A stretch of 64,000 nucleotides of DNA, taken from positions 248,001 through 312,000 of the forward strand of contig SEMN01000571.1 of assembly GCA_005408345.1 (NCBI GenBank), written 5' to 3'. A model generated the notes under the pieces. The model searched no databases and had not been told where the DNA came from. It saw only the letters and a program-made list of their open reading frames with translations. A program made the position numbers and the translations under genes. The DNA comes from Macquaria australasica (Eukaryota; Chordata; Actinopteri; Centrarchiformes; Percichthyidae). Positions 1-13,700 of this stretch are shown here, piece by piece; the stretch's first letter is position 1; each line of letters starts with the position of its first letter.

Positions 1-432
1 GTAAGGTCAACTGTGTCACCAAGCCGGAGGCATTTCCACTTCCGTGGATGGATGATTGCATCGACCAGGTTGGATCTGCGAAGTTGGGAGTAAATTTAAT
101 TTGCTCACGGGTTTTCAGCAGGCATCGCTGTCAAAAGAGCACAAGAGGTTTCTGCATTTATAATCTGATGCCTTTTGGCTTGCAGAACGCACTGGCAACA
201 TCCCAGCGTTTGATGAAAATGGTTGGTGATTTGGAAGGTTGTTTACAGTGACAGTTGGGACAGTCATGTTTTGCGCATTCGCTCATTGTTTGAACGTTTG
301 GCTGCTGCACGGCTGACAGTTAATCTGGCGAAATGTGATTTTGCTCGTGCAGCAGTAACGCACCTTGGACATGTTGTGGGCCAGATGGCTGCTGCGCTGG
401 CTGCTTGTCTTTGTGTTGCAGGTGCCCAGTAG
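1..432 (+). pseudogene. Ty3/gypsy-type reverse transcriptase fragment, broken
   Basis: Two overlapping frames carry successive parts of a gypsy-class reverse transcriptase: MPFGLQNALATSQRLM (the FGL-NAP-TFQ block), then YSDSWDSHVLRIRSLFERL and VNLAKCDFARAAVTHLGHVV. The frames switch near 240-250. The segment that should hold the catalytic YxDD box is missing there, so the copy is dead. The element starts outside the window. From 433 to about 600 the sequence is probably still element-derived but not readable as protein. Confidence 0.75.
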
Positions 433-599
433 GTGTGGTCGGGTCGTACGCTCCCCATCCTTGTCATTTTACCATACAGCACTCCACTCACTATTCTGTC
501 ATTCGTGCATACACTGACGGCCACACCTCAGAACATTCTGACATTTCTAGTTGTTTGTGTTTAATCTTTTCACCTCCCGTTATCTGTCATGGTTTTTGA

Positions 600-1265
600 G
601 CCGGCCATGACAGTAGTTAGAAGTTAGTGATGGGGGGTGGACTTAAGGTTAGTTAAGGGTAATTGGGGTTAATTAAGGTTATTTAAGGGTACTCAAGAGT
701 TAGTTAAGAGTAGTTGGGGGTTAGTTAAAGTTAGTAAGGGTAGGTGGGGTTAATTGAAGGTAGTTAGGGGGCTAATTGATAGTAGATGAGGGTAATTAAG
801 GGTAGTTGGTGTGGTAGGCAAATATGGGTAGTTAGCAGTAGTTTGGTGTGAGTTACAGGTAGTTAAGGTTTAGTTAATGGTATTGTGGTATGGTGGTTAG
901 TAAAGGTTTGCTGGAGTTAGTTCAGGTTAATTGACTGTGCTTGAGGGTGGATATGGGTAGTAAACAGTAGTTTGTGGTAGTTATAGGCAGCTTGGGGTTA
1001 GTTAAAGGGTAGCTTAGATTAGTAAACAGTAGATGAAGTTAGTTAAAGGTAGTTAGGTGTTAGCAAAGTGTAGCAAAGAGTTAATTAAGGGTTGTTTGGG
1101 ATTAAGGGTAGTTGGCCATAGGTTAGGTTATTTATGGGTAGTTAGTTAGGGGTTTGGTAAGGGCAGTCAGGTGTTAGTTAAGAATGGCTGTGGTTAATTA
1201 GGGATGGGTTGGCTGCTAGTTGAGGGAAGTTAGTGGTTAGTTAAGGGTAGATGTGGGTAGTTAAC
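600..1265 (+). repeat. Degenerate GTTAGTTAAGGGTA-type tandem repeat
   Basis: About 650 bp of drifting repeats built on TTAGTTAAGGGTAG and near variants (units about 13-16 bp). The strand is very G/T-rich with few C. No gene is visible here. Confidence 0.75.
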
Positions 1266-1293
1266 ACATCTTGTAGTAGTGATGAGATGTTAG

Positions 1294-1521
1294 TCAACCG
1301 GTCGAGGCAGATGACCGCCCACCTTGAGCCTGGTTCTGCTCGAGGTTTCTACCTGTTAAAAGGGAGTTTTTCCTTGCCACTGTCGCATAGTGCTGCTCAT
1401 GGTGGGAACTGTTGGGTCTCTGTAAATATAAAGAGTCGGTCTAGACCTGCTCTATTCGAAAAAGTGCCCTGAGATAACTTTGTTATGATATGGCGCTATA
1501 TAAATAAAACTGAATTGAATT
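1294..1521 (+). mobile_element. L2-type LINE 3' tail
   Basis: The same 3'-untranslated tail occurs at 13577-14254 and, reversed, at 37117-37370. It runs from the CGGTCGAGGCAGATGACC block through GCGCTATATAAATAAAACTG and ends in a TGAATTGAATT microsatellite, typical of non-LTR elements primed at their 3' end. It is 5'-truncated. Confidence 0.8.
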
Positions 1522-1654
1522 AGTGGTGAGTTATAGTTGCTGATGGGTATCTGTGGGTAACCGAGTGTAACAGCAGAGTCACAGGTTCAAACCGTCTGAG
1601 CCAGGCAGCAACAACAAACACAGCAGACAGGAAGTTGTACAAAAACAAAAGACT

Positions 1655-1660
1655 TTTATT
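1655..1660 (-). terminator. AATAAA polyadenylation signal of wdr18
   Basis: Minus-strand AATAAA about 140 bp past the wdr18 stop codon. The predicted 3' UTR between stop and signal is largely a CA/TG-rich run (about 1690-1800 on the plus strand). Confidence 0.6.
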
Positions 1661-1798
1661 TTCTAACAACAAAAATCATCAGTGTCTGAGAGACTGTGTG
1701 TACATGTGTATCTATGTGTGTACTTGTGTGTACAGTGCGTACATGTGTATCAATGTGTGTCTATGTGTGTACTTGTGTGTACCTGTATACATGTGTGT

Positions 1799-4700
1799 CT
1801 ATGTGGGTTTGGTGAGCAGCTGGCTGGAGAAGTCGTACAGATCTTTGTTGACTTTCTTCAGAGTCTGAACTTCTTCTTCGAGCTCGGCGATTCGAACCTT
1901 TGTGTTCTCACCGTCACCAAACACCGACTGAAACACAACAAACACACAGGTTATTATAAACCTAACAACCCCCCCCCACCACCGTCAGCTGACAGTCATG
2001 AATCTTTAATGGCAGCAGAGTGATGGATTGTGGGAGGACTTTCCTGCTGAGGTCAGTTATTAGTCTCCATATTATATCAGTCATATGTTTCATATTCTGG
2101 AGGTAAACTCACACATCATTAACAGAGTGACTGCTGCCTTCAAACACCTGCTGTTTCAGTAGGAAACCTCAGTGTTTCTCTGGATTTGATGTTTTTTGTT
2201 CAGACCTGATTATTACTGCTGGTAACTTTAGATCACTGAAACAGTTTGATACACACTGCAGTAAACATCTGGATGTGAGTCTCTGATTGGCTGATTTTCC
2301 ACAGGAAGAAGACAGAGGACACATTACTGTTTAATATGTGTCATTATATTTACTGTCCGCCATTTTATCTGAGTGTAGATTTATTCTCCCCATTGACCTC
2401 AAACACCCGTCTGTCCTTGTCAGCTACAGATAAACCTGTAATATATAAATAACGACCATAAAGATTTTAATCTTATCAGAAACAGAATACCTAATGTTGA
2501 AATTTGCATACCACTGAATTTATAATATAAAAATATTTTACTTTGTCACCTTTGTCATCCATCTGAATTATTTCAAAGTAAAATATTTTTACACTATAAA
2601 TTTAGTTGTGATTAAATTTCAACATTAAATGTTAAGTTGCTGCTAAGATTTAAATCTTTATTAACTTCACAACAGGTTTGTTTACTTTGTACCTCCATAA
2701 TCCCGCTGGCTCAGCTGTCAATCAAACATGTACTGGCCCCGCCTACACCGAGCTTCTCCATTCAGCGAAATATTAAAGATTGTGAAGGTTTCTGTTTGTT
2801 TTTTAATAATGTGACAAATCCTTTAGTCAGTTGATAATTGATAACTAATCAATTATTAAGCTTCCACCTGGCCGCTGCAGAGACCTGAACAGTTCCCCTC
2901 AATAACCCGTCCTGCTCCCCCCTTAGCGCCGACCGCCACCACCACACACCCTAACACACACACACACACACAGGAGCTGCCTGCTGTGTCACATGGACAC
3001 AAACTGACACACTGCATTGTGGGACTGTTAGCGGACAGTAGAGTACACGTTGGACTCTAATTTGTGTTCTACTGTGTGAATGTTTTTAGGATTTATATAA
3101 AACAGAAATACATGAAGTACACAGGAAGAGACTTCACACAGACGGGTAATGTAACACCTGGTGGACTTCTGAAGCCCCTCCCCCTCTCACCTTGTCAGTC
3201 ACAGCGTTCATCAACGAGTTCAGCCTATCAGCTTTCTGCAGGTACGTCTCCTCCTCCTCCTGAAGACACAGGAAGAACACTTCAAAATAAATGTAAGATC
3301 TGCAGTCTGTGACTTCAAAATAATATACAAATTTTGAGTCTAATTTCAAAATAAAACAATCTTTTGAGTTTAATTTTAAAATAAAAAAAAATATCTTGAC
3401 TACACTTTCAAAATAAAGGAAATATTTTTAAACTAATTTGAGAATTAAAGAAAATACGAAAATAAAATGATCCATTATCTTTAGCGCTGGAGCTGATGCC
3501 ATGTACACAGAAACATTCAGTCGTCCAGTAACCTACCCTGCATGTCTTTGGATGGTGGGAGGAAGCTGCAGTACTCGGAGAGAACCCACGCAGAACATGC
3601 AAACTGCACACAGAAGGGCCCCAGCCGGCCCATGGGTTAGAACCCAGAACCCTCTTGCTGTGAGGCGACAGCCGATTTTATTTTTATTTTTAAAATAAAG
3701 ATTTTGAAGCAAATTGAAGGAATGCTTTTGGATCCAAATTTAAAACAAAATAATGTTTTGGTCTAACCTAATTTCAAACTAAAAGACTAAAAGTGAAACA
3801 ATCTCAGTTTTAGTTGATGGATATTGAAAACTTTGAAGCTAAAACTCTCTGAACTGCTGTTAGCGCCCCCTACAGGCTGCAGTGTTCATTACAAACAACA
3901 TCCTGATGCTTCTTTCTGAACAGTAGTGGAGCTAAACAGTGTCTGTCACTAGAGGAAAGATCATGGAGTAATTTATATCTAGAGTTCATGATGATTAAAC
4001 AAATAAGTCAAATCTGTATCAGTGTCCATGTGGTCAGAGTCCATTAGCAGCTCCTGTCTGCAGTGGACCATGGATGTTCAGACAACTATCACTGGATCAC
4101 TGTGATACTGAAGAAAAGCTCTTTGTTCTTTCTGGACGTTTGTTCTGGATGGACATCAGAGAGAATGAGAAGTCTCACTGAATGATTCAATATGAGCTTC
4201 ATGTGAGTTCAGATCTGACTGAGTTAGGACTCGGTACCTTTGCCTCACGTCTCTCCCTCCACACTTCACCTGCTGACTCACCTGTGTGTAGAGTCCGAGT
4301 CGGACGCACACCTCTCCTGACTCTCCACCATCGCCCTCTGAGCCGTGCAGGTGTCGGCTGAAGCGCGGCAGAGGGACGGCAGGCCGACTGTCGGGCAGGA
4401 ACATGTTAGCAGGAGCCGCCATGATGATGACGTTTGTCACCGGACCTGAAGACACAGACAGGAAGCAAGGTAAGAGGACTACAGGCGTCAGGACTGTGGT
4501 TAATGTCTCTGTTACCATGGAGACAGCATGTCTTTGAACTATAACAACCATAATTCATCAGGTCAGACCAGTTTCATAATAGACAGCAGTGAAGAAGCTG
4601 CAACTAATTATTTCAATTAATCCATCATTCATTTAGTGTGCGAAATGTAAACAATCTCCGTTTCTCAGAGTCCGACATGATGTCTTCAAATGTCCAAAAG

Positions 4701-7700
4701 AGACAAACAGAAACTCTGACGCCAGAGAATCAGAGGGAGGGCTTTATTGATAAATAGTGATTAACTTTCTGTAGATTGAGTAATTGATCATCTGTACTGT
4801 AATCTGAAGGATTGACCTGATTAACAAACATGATGGAAAATCTCATTTGATTGGTTGTTTCTGTCTCCTGCTGGACAGTAAATCTTCTCTTCAACTTCCT
4901 GCAGCTGCACATGAACAGACCAATGAGCTGTCAGCTGACCTGTGACATCAGCTGAATGAGGATAAAGATGGAGCCTGAAGGCAGCAAAGAGCAGATCAAA
5001 GTGAGGAAGAATTTATTTGAAGAACTTAAACAACAAAAAAGACACTCTGACCCTACAAAATGGGAACATTTGGAAAAATCATTTTGAAAAACTATATGAG
5101 TAAATTTCACCTAACGATCTCAATCAGAAACAGAAACAAATTCAAGAAAAATTGACAATCCTTGAATCAACAATCAAAAATAATCAGAACCCCCTTGATT
5201 ACTTAATTACAATGAAAGAATTAGAAACTAAATCCTGGCAAAGCATGTGGAGCTGACGGCATCAGGACAGAGATGCTGAAACACAGCAGCCCTGAGCTGA
5301 GACGGTCCTGCTCCAGCTCTTCAACCTCGTCCTTCAGTCAGGTTGCTTTCCTGAGATCTGGAGCAGGGGGCTTATTTCCCCAACACATAAGAGTGGAGAT
5401 CAATGTGACCCCAACAACTACCGAGGCGTTTGCGTGAGCAGTAATCTGGGGAAGGTTTTCTGCAGCATTATCAATGCCCGGATGCTGGCCTTCCTTATTG
5501 AACACAATGTCCTGAGCAAAGTTACGTTTACACTCTACACACTAATTAATCATCACGTCCACAAAAAAAACAAGGGTCAAATTTTTATTTGTTTTATTGA
5601 TTTTTATTGATTTTTAAAAGGCTTTTGATTCTATTTGGCAAGAGGGACTATATTATAAAATTCTCCAAATCGGAGTAGGGGGGAAACTTTACAACATAAT
5701 TAAGTCAATGTATGTCAATAATAAAAGTGGAGTCAAAACTACAAATGTCTTCACTCGAGGGAGAGGTGTCTTTCAGGGCAACAGCTTGTCTCCAGCTCTA
5801 TTTAACATCTACATTAATGAGCTAGCAGTACTATTGGAGCAGTCTGGAACCCCTGGCCTAACCCTGAACAATAAGAAAGTTAAATTCCTGCTCTATGCTG
5901 ATGACCTGCTGTTGCTGTCAACACAACAAGGACTACAGCAGCACCTGGACCTCCTGGAGGAGTACTGTCAGATCTGGGCCCTGACAGTCAACTTTAACAA
6001 ATCTAAATGTAGCAGGGTTAATGATTCCACTTGCCTTCCCTCATTATTTTCCAATATTTATCATTATTTTACTATCATTTTTCACTATTTTCTTTTATTT
6101 ATCTTTATATTCCATCAGTTGTAATTAATTTTCATCATTTGCCTTTATTTAATATTGATTTGTTATTAATTTCCTGTTTTATTATTAATATTGTTCGGAA
6201 TTTGTAATCCATGGGGACGGTTGTATGGTTAGAGTGCCCCCTAGTGGGACCCCTGTGTACTTGTGGGGTGCAGCCCCATCCCATAGAGGCCCTGCATGCA
6301 GAACTCTGTAGGTCCATATTAAACATCAAGAAAAACACCAACCAGTGCATGCAGGGCAGAATGAGGTCGTTACCCATTGCTCATTAACATTAAAAAAAAT
6401 AACACTTATTACCTGATTCCAAATCAGGTAATATTGAGCACATCCGTGGACGTGCTCTGCTGACGTGCTCAGGTGAACGTACCGTCTCATTTCCGGTTGC
6501 CGGTGTTTCTGTGTTACTGGTTGCAAATTTTGCTGCTCCAGCTAAACCCAGTTAATTTTGATATTTTCTTTACTATAGCGGTTAATTACCTGCTATACAT
6601 TTAAGTATACACTAGTTCTGTTTAAGCACTCATCTCTCTCTCCTGTTAGCGACTTTCCGCTAATCACACAGTTGTTTACACGCTAAGTAGTTGTTACTTT
6701 AGCTCAGTTAGCGATGGCATCTCTCTCTCTCCCTCCCCCTCCCCTGCTCTCTCTTGCTCGGTGTCAGATGTTTAGTTACTCCTCTGCCTCCTTTAGCGAT
6801 AATGGTACAAATGTAACAAATGTAGTTTATTCACTGTGTTGGAGGCGAGGCTCAGTGAGTTAGAATCGCAGCTCCGCACCATGGAGTCAGTCAGCCGTAG
6901 CTAGCCTGCCCCCAGCCGGTGCGAGCCGACCAGAGGTAGCTTCTGCTAGCCGTCTCCCGGCAACTCCCGAGCAGCCGGGAAGCCAGGGAGGCTGGGTAAC
7001 TGTCCCAAAAGCCCACGGTTCACCACTGACCCGTTCACGTTTCTAACAGGTTCTCTCCACTCAGCGACACACCCGCTGAGAAACCAACTCTGATTATTGG
7101 CAGCTCCATTTTGCGAAACATGAAATTAGCGACACCAGCGACCACAGTCAAATGCATCCCAGGGGCCAGAGCGGGCGACGTTCAATCCTATTTAAAACTG
7201 CTGGCTAAGAATAAACGTAAATATGCTAAGATTGTTATTCACGTCGGCGGTAATGACACCTGATTGCGCCAATCGGAGGTCACGAAAATTAATGTTGAGT
7301 CGGTGTGTACATATGCAAAGACAATGTCGGACTCCGTAGTTTTCTCTGGGCCCCTACCTAATCTTACTAGCGATGACATGTATAGCCGCATGTCATCATT
7401 CAACCGCTGGTTGTCGAGGTGGTGTCCAGGTAATGATGTGGGCTTTGTAGATAATTGGCGGACTTTCTGGAGAAGACCTGGTCTGATTAGGAGAGATGGC
7501 ATTCATCCCACTTTGGATGGAGCCGCTCTCATATCTAGAAATCTGGCTGAATTTATTAGTGGCCCAAAGCCATGACAGCTCAGAGTTCAGACCATAGACT
7601 TAATACAGTCTGTGGTCCAGACCAGGAGGCAGAGTTGCAGTCCTACACGCTTCTCTGCGCTTCCATTAGAGCAGTTACCCATCCTAAACTCCACAGAGAG

Positions 7701-10700
7701 GTTGTCTGCCCCCCGACCACTTAAATTATTTAAATCCAAAGTAAACAGAAGAGGAGTTACACATAAAAACCTAATAAAAAGTAAAACCACCACTGCAACA
7801 GTACAACAAAATAGGAGAATTAAATGTGGACTCTTAAACATCAGATCTCTCTCATCTAAAGCTGTTCTAGTAAACGATCTAATATCAGATCATAATATTG
7901 ATTTATTCTGTCTTACTGAAACCTGGCTGCCTAGCCTAAATGAATCCACTCCCCCCAGTCACATTAATACTCACATTCCTCGAGGCACAGGCCGAGGAGG
8001 TGGAGTTGCAGCCATCTTCGACTCAAGCCTATTAATCAAACCTAAACCTAAACTAAATTATAACTCGTTCGAAAGCCTTGTTCTTAGCCTTTCACACCCA
8101 ACCTGGAAAACACTACAGCCAATTCTATTTGTTATACCGAGCTCCTGGACTGTACTCTGAATTCTCAGAGTTCTTATCAGGTTTAGTCCTTAAAACAGAT
8201 AAAATAATTATTGTAGGTGATTTTAATATTCATGTGGATGTAGAAATGGATAGCCTTAGTGCTGCGTTTATCTCATTATTTGATTCGATTGGCTTCTGTC
8301 AGAGTGTACATGAACCCACTCACTGTTTTGACCACACCCTCGACCTTGTTCTTGTTTATGGCATTGAAATTGAACATCTAATAGTCTTTCCACAGAATTC
8401 TTTTTTATCAGACCATTTTGAATTTGAATTCCTATTACTGGACTACACGCCATTAGGCAAATATTCCTACACTAGATGTCTATCTGATAGTGCTGTAGCT
8501 AAATTTAAGGAAGTGATTCCATCGGCATTTAATTCAGTTCCATGTCTCAATGTAACAGATGACTCCTATGCTAACTTTAGTCCCTCCCAAATTGATCATC
8601 TTGTTGATAGTGCTGCAGGCTCACTACGAATAACACTCAACTCTATCGCCCCTCTAAAAAAGAAGATAATAAAACAGAGGAGGTTAGCTCCATTATATAA
8701 CCCGCAAATTAAAACAAACATCGCGAAAACTTGAAAGGAAATGGCGTTCCACCAATCTGGAAGAATCATGTTTAGCCTGGCAAGATAGTCTTAAAATTTA
8801 TAGGAAGGCCCTCCGTAATGTCTGTTGGTGTTAACATCAATACCAACTGTATTGTACCAACTGGAACTGTATTGTGCTGCTGTATGTTCTCTTTCCTCCT
8901 GCTCTCTCTCTCCCACTCCCCCCCCCTCCCCCTTCAACCCAACCAGTCGAGGCAGATGACCGCCCACCTACACAGGTGGGCGGTCATCACACAGTCCCCA
9001 TCTTCGCCCGGACGCTGAAAGACATCGTTCTCAACAGAGACCAGTCCACACCCCGCAGAAGGAGCAGCTCGGCCCACAACCCCCTTAGACCAACAAGGCA
9101 CCCCACTGGACCATCACCCAGACAATCCCCATGCAGACCAGATCATATTCATCTTCCTCCACACTATGCCCCACAAAGACCCCACCAGGGCAGCTATATA
9201 CCCCTCAAGCCAGACCAGAGCCACTCCTGCCCCCAGGTGCCCGACCCCATCCCCAGCAATAGGAGCTGCACCCTGGCCCACTGAGTTATGCTCAGGCAGT
9301 GAGGAGAGCAGCAGGTCCAACCCTCACCACCACTCCTGTCCCCCACCGGAAATCACGATCGCAACCTTTGACCGTGTCATCTTCTTCTTTTTAATGATGG
9401 ATTGCAACCGGGTGGAGCATTATCGCCAACATTTGCCAGCTTGTTTGCTCACTTAACTTCAATCCAATTCTATTAAAAATGAACATAAAATGAACGTGCT
9501 TTTACTTTTAGCCGCAACAATCGCAACCACGGCCGGCATTTTCATACACTGGTGGTCCTCCCCTTCCGCTACGTAGCCAAGATGGCGACCGTTGAGGGTG
9601 AGAAGTGTGCAGCGTTCCACACTCAACTTTGACCGTTTTGTGTACACCATCCAGGTACTTAATAGTACACTACATTTTGCCATACTCACCAATGTGAACA
9701 CACGTAAGCACTCAAAATACTCAATTTGAGTACGCAAGTACGTGATTTGGACACAGCTATTGTTTTAATGTTAGCTACGCTAACTTAGAGCTCAAGGGCA
9801 ACGTTTAGTAACGTTAACGTTATAACAAAGTTATTAATATTACCCTAACATTTGACCGCTAAGCAGCGGAGTCCATGCCAACCAAGTGTAACGTTAAAGA
9901 AAACACAACATGTTAATGACAAGGAGAAGTGTTCATCTTCATTCCTAAATCCCATTTCAGAAATGACCAGGCAAATCAACACAACAGTAACTACTGATAT
10001 TTGTTCAAGTCATTTCACATGTTAAAAATATGATAAATAAGCTAACCATCCGGAACATTCTTACTCGAGTTGTTTCTTTGTTTGTAAATCTGAGTTTGAA
10101 CTGTATAAATTCACATTATAATAACAACACACACACATTATAATCTGCTCTGATGTCCAGCTTGGATCATATTTCAGTCTTCATTACATCACTTCCTGTC
10201 CTCCTTCACTGCGTTTGTTTCATTATAAAGTTCATGTTTTCGGCCTCTGGCTTAAAAATAACTCTCCTCTGAAACCTGCAGCTGACCTTCACTTGATTCT
10301 TTTATGAGACTCTTCAAATTTTGAACCTGACAGCTGATCTCTGATTGGTCCATTACTGTCAGTCTTTTACAAACACACTGTGAATCATCTGAATGCTGCA
10401 TCAAGGCTCTCTGAGCTCTAATTGGACAGAAGGATCGGACTCGTTCTTCAGTCTGATGGGCAGCCGGCCATCTGGATCACACTCAACTTCCTGTGATCAA
10501 CCACCACTCAGGTGTTTACTTTAAAATGACACATTTTCCTGTAAAACAACACTTTACATTTGTTGTTGTCGAGCTGCTCTGAGATTCGAACAACACTGTA
10601 CAAGACAAAAATGGTTATTCCAGAGTGAAACATTATTTGAAGCATTTTCTCACGTTTCTCTCTAAAGTTTCTCATTGCCAGAAAAAAACGCAGCTTCAGT

Positions 10701-13700
10701 CATTTGTTCAGACTCCTAAAATGTGCTGTATGAGATCTTGAACTTCCTTTACTGGAAAAAAAACACTTAACATAATCCAGGCAGCGATTAGGTGTCCCTT
10801 AATATTGGTTTCTTTGAACCATGACTACCATCATTCTTCAACCTTGACCAAGTCATTTTTGTACCACTAACTAAACTTTAAACTCGAGGTGGAGATCTTA
10901 GTGTTTGTTTAATTTACAGTATTTGGTGAAAATAATCCGACGCTGCTCTCGTTAGCTTTCTGTGACTTTCATCTAATGAAGTACTAATGAGCCTGCAGGT
11001 TTTGACTAATTTCCTCTTTGTGCATCCTACAAACTGACAGAAACATCATTCATCTGTGAACTTATGATTCTTCATCTTCAGTCGATGCGAGCCGTGGTTG
11101 GTATTCAGCTGAACGTTTCAGCAGTGACACGAAGAGATGAGCTAAAAGCCGAGTGAAAAACTGGCCATCAACCTTTCATCACATGAATACAAGTCTGACA
11201 CGAGAACAAATGGAACAAACCCACAAAAAGACGTTTTAACTAAAAAAGAAAATGTACTTTCTTCATGTATTTATTTGAATCTCCTGCTGGAACTTCTACT
11301 CCAGAAGATTAATCATTAGAGGTGCAACTAACTAATTTTCACTAAAAATGAATCTAGAAAAAAATAATTCTAGAAATAAATTCTTTGTTTTAAATATTCT
11401 ATTCTGTAAAATGAATGACAAATGCTCATCACTTGTTATCAAAACTGCCAAAAACACCCATTGAAGCAAAGAGAAGATCCATATTTATAAATATCAATAT
11501 GATCAAAAATGACCAACATTATCAAGAATTATGTCAATAAGATGAATGGTTCCCGAGCTCTGTGCTCAAGTCATTGCACCCCGTCATAGAGACAGTGTGT
11601 AAAGTGAAAAGGACTGTATCTGTGACGTCCTGATCAGTGGAAACAAACTGCATTAGCCAAAGACCGCGATTAAACAGCACATCCCAAACTGGACATGTAC
11701 TTCATTAAGTTCTTCAAGTTCTTTTAAAGGATTTTACTGTAAAATATTAAAGCTGCTCTACTTCTGATTTGTCAGTAAAATATTGAAGCCGCTCTGAGTC
11801 TCTCGGTCTGTTCTCTGGATTCTGTCCTGCAAGATTCTGAAGGAGTTCTTGTTGACTGGTCCGGGTCAGGTGGTCCTTCACAGACTTCACTGTGATGTCA
11901 GCAGTAATGTCGACTCCTGGAGGTGAAGCCCCAGCTGTGATCCTGGTCTCTGGTAGTGACTGAAGTAATGAGATGGTGGATCCAAGCAGCTGAGACGAGT
12001 TTCCTCTGAGGGTGTCTGGACTCGGCCACAGGTCAGGTCCAACACAAAGCAAAACCTCAGTACAAATGTACTTAAAAATGAAAAGACACAAACTGAGATG
12101 AAGATGTGCAACTGAATAAAAACAGTTTGAACTTGCAACCCATCCATTTTTCTATACCGCTTATCCTCAGAGGGTCGCGGGGGGGCTGGAGCCAATCCCA
12201 GCTGACATTGGTCAAGAGGCGGGGTACACCCCGGACTGGTCGCCAGTCAATCACAGGGCTGACACATAGAGACACACAAACATTCACACTCACAGTCACA
12301 TCTACGGGCAATTTAGAATCATCAATTAACCTAACCTGCATGTCTTTGGATGGTGGGAGGTGCCTGGAGAGAACCCATGTGGACACGGTGAAAACATGCA
12401 AACTCCACACAGACTTGCAACCCTTCCATCTTAAATTTACATTTCTATACCAAGAAATGGTTTAGCTGTCATGAAGGAAAACTGACTGTCTGGATTACAT
12501 TCATTTCATGTTTCCAGTTGATGAAGTGTTTTGTTCTTGTACCAAACAGCAAGTTCCCGTCCTGAGTCCTACCCGTTGTCAGGTCTGGTGTATGTTGCGT
12601 TCACATCACATGACAGCGACTAATCAGCTGAACTCTTCTTTCGCTCGACTGAGTCACACCAACCAAACCTCCTGACTGAATGATTTGGGTCTCCGCTTTT
12701 AAAAACCTCTTAAAATGTCAGCAGAGAAATAATTCACGTTTGACTAAGCAACTGCAGCACGTCACTGACAGACTCATTAACACTTCATCAATACTTATTG
12801 ATCAATCTTTGATAAATGTGTGACCAGTCGGTGTCTGACTTCTTGGCTGATCCAGAACAGACTGACTGCGGTTTTGTTGTTAAAAAGAATATAAAAGTAT
12901 TCCTTCACCGTGTTGTCGTTTCTAAATTCTCAACCTTTATAAGTGAAATCGTGTCCATGACGACATGTGAGCAATCTGTTCCAAAGAGTCTTTTACTCAG
13001 AAGTTTTATATCCTCACAAACATGAGAACATCAAGTGTTGTGATGTTTAGATTAGATGTGAATAAATGTGTAGTGACCAATAAAATCAGCCACCTGTATT
13101 AACCACACAAAGGAACCTGCAGCAGCAGAAGCTTTAGTCTGCCCAGCCTCCACTTCAATCTCTCTTAAAAAAATCTTTCCATTCTTTCAACAGACACAAC
13201 TCTTGATTTCCAGCTTATCAGAAGGAAGCCACAAAGACAGAGTGGGTCTCTGCTCTGCCTTCAATCAGTAAATCAGCAGCCGAGCTGACGCTCTGCCAGA
13301 CTCATTTCACGCCAACAAAAGCTCCAAATCACAACATGTGGGAGTCAATTTACTGATGCTCAGAGAGCAACAACCTTCAATCCTCTCAGAAAACACTCAA
13401 ATCCCTCCACAATGCAAACTCTACAAAGTCTACTGTTGTTTCTCCTGAGGGAGGTTTTCCTGTCTCGGCCTGCTGTCACTCCAACTTCCTGTCTGGGGAT
13501 TATTTAAATTAATTTCCCTCAGATTAGCTCGAGGATCAATTTAAGACGAACAAGCCAACTAAGGGGTGGCTCAGGTGACCCCTGAGCCACCCCTTAGTTA
13601 TGCTGCTATAGGCCTAGACTGCCGGGGGACTTCCTATGATGCACTGAGATCCTCTCTCCTCCTCTTCCTCTCCATCTGTACGCCCTCATATCCCATCAAT

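Larger units (their letters stand above)
6459..8954 (+). mobile_element. L2-clade LINE copy A, internally deleted
   Basis: It begins where similarity to copy B (37449 onward) begins, at TGACGTGCTCAGGTGAACGT. Order: 5' UTR, ORF1 with an esterase domain, ORF2 with an apurinic-type endonuclease, then a break near 8818 inside the linker before the reverse transcriptase. A short unrelated bridge precedes the 3' UTR, which resumes at about 8862 (GGAACTGTATTGTGCTGCTG, shared with 13951). The whole reverse transcriptase is missing. It ends in a 34-bp palindrome. It lies in wdr18 intron 7, antisense to wdr18. Confidence 0.85.

Noticed and set aside
47..251. 67-codon frame as a stand-alone small protein
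   Set aside because: It is part of a broken gypsy reverse transcriptase.
9114..9737. Small open frames in the C-rich region and beyond as host genes
   Set aside because: No splice context, no recognised family and located inside wdr18 intron 7 next to LINE debris.
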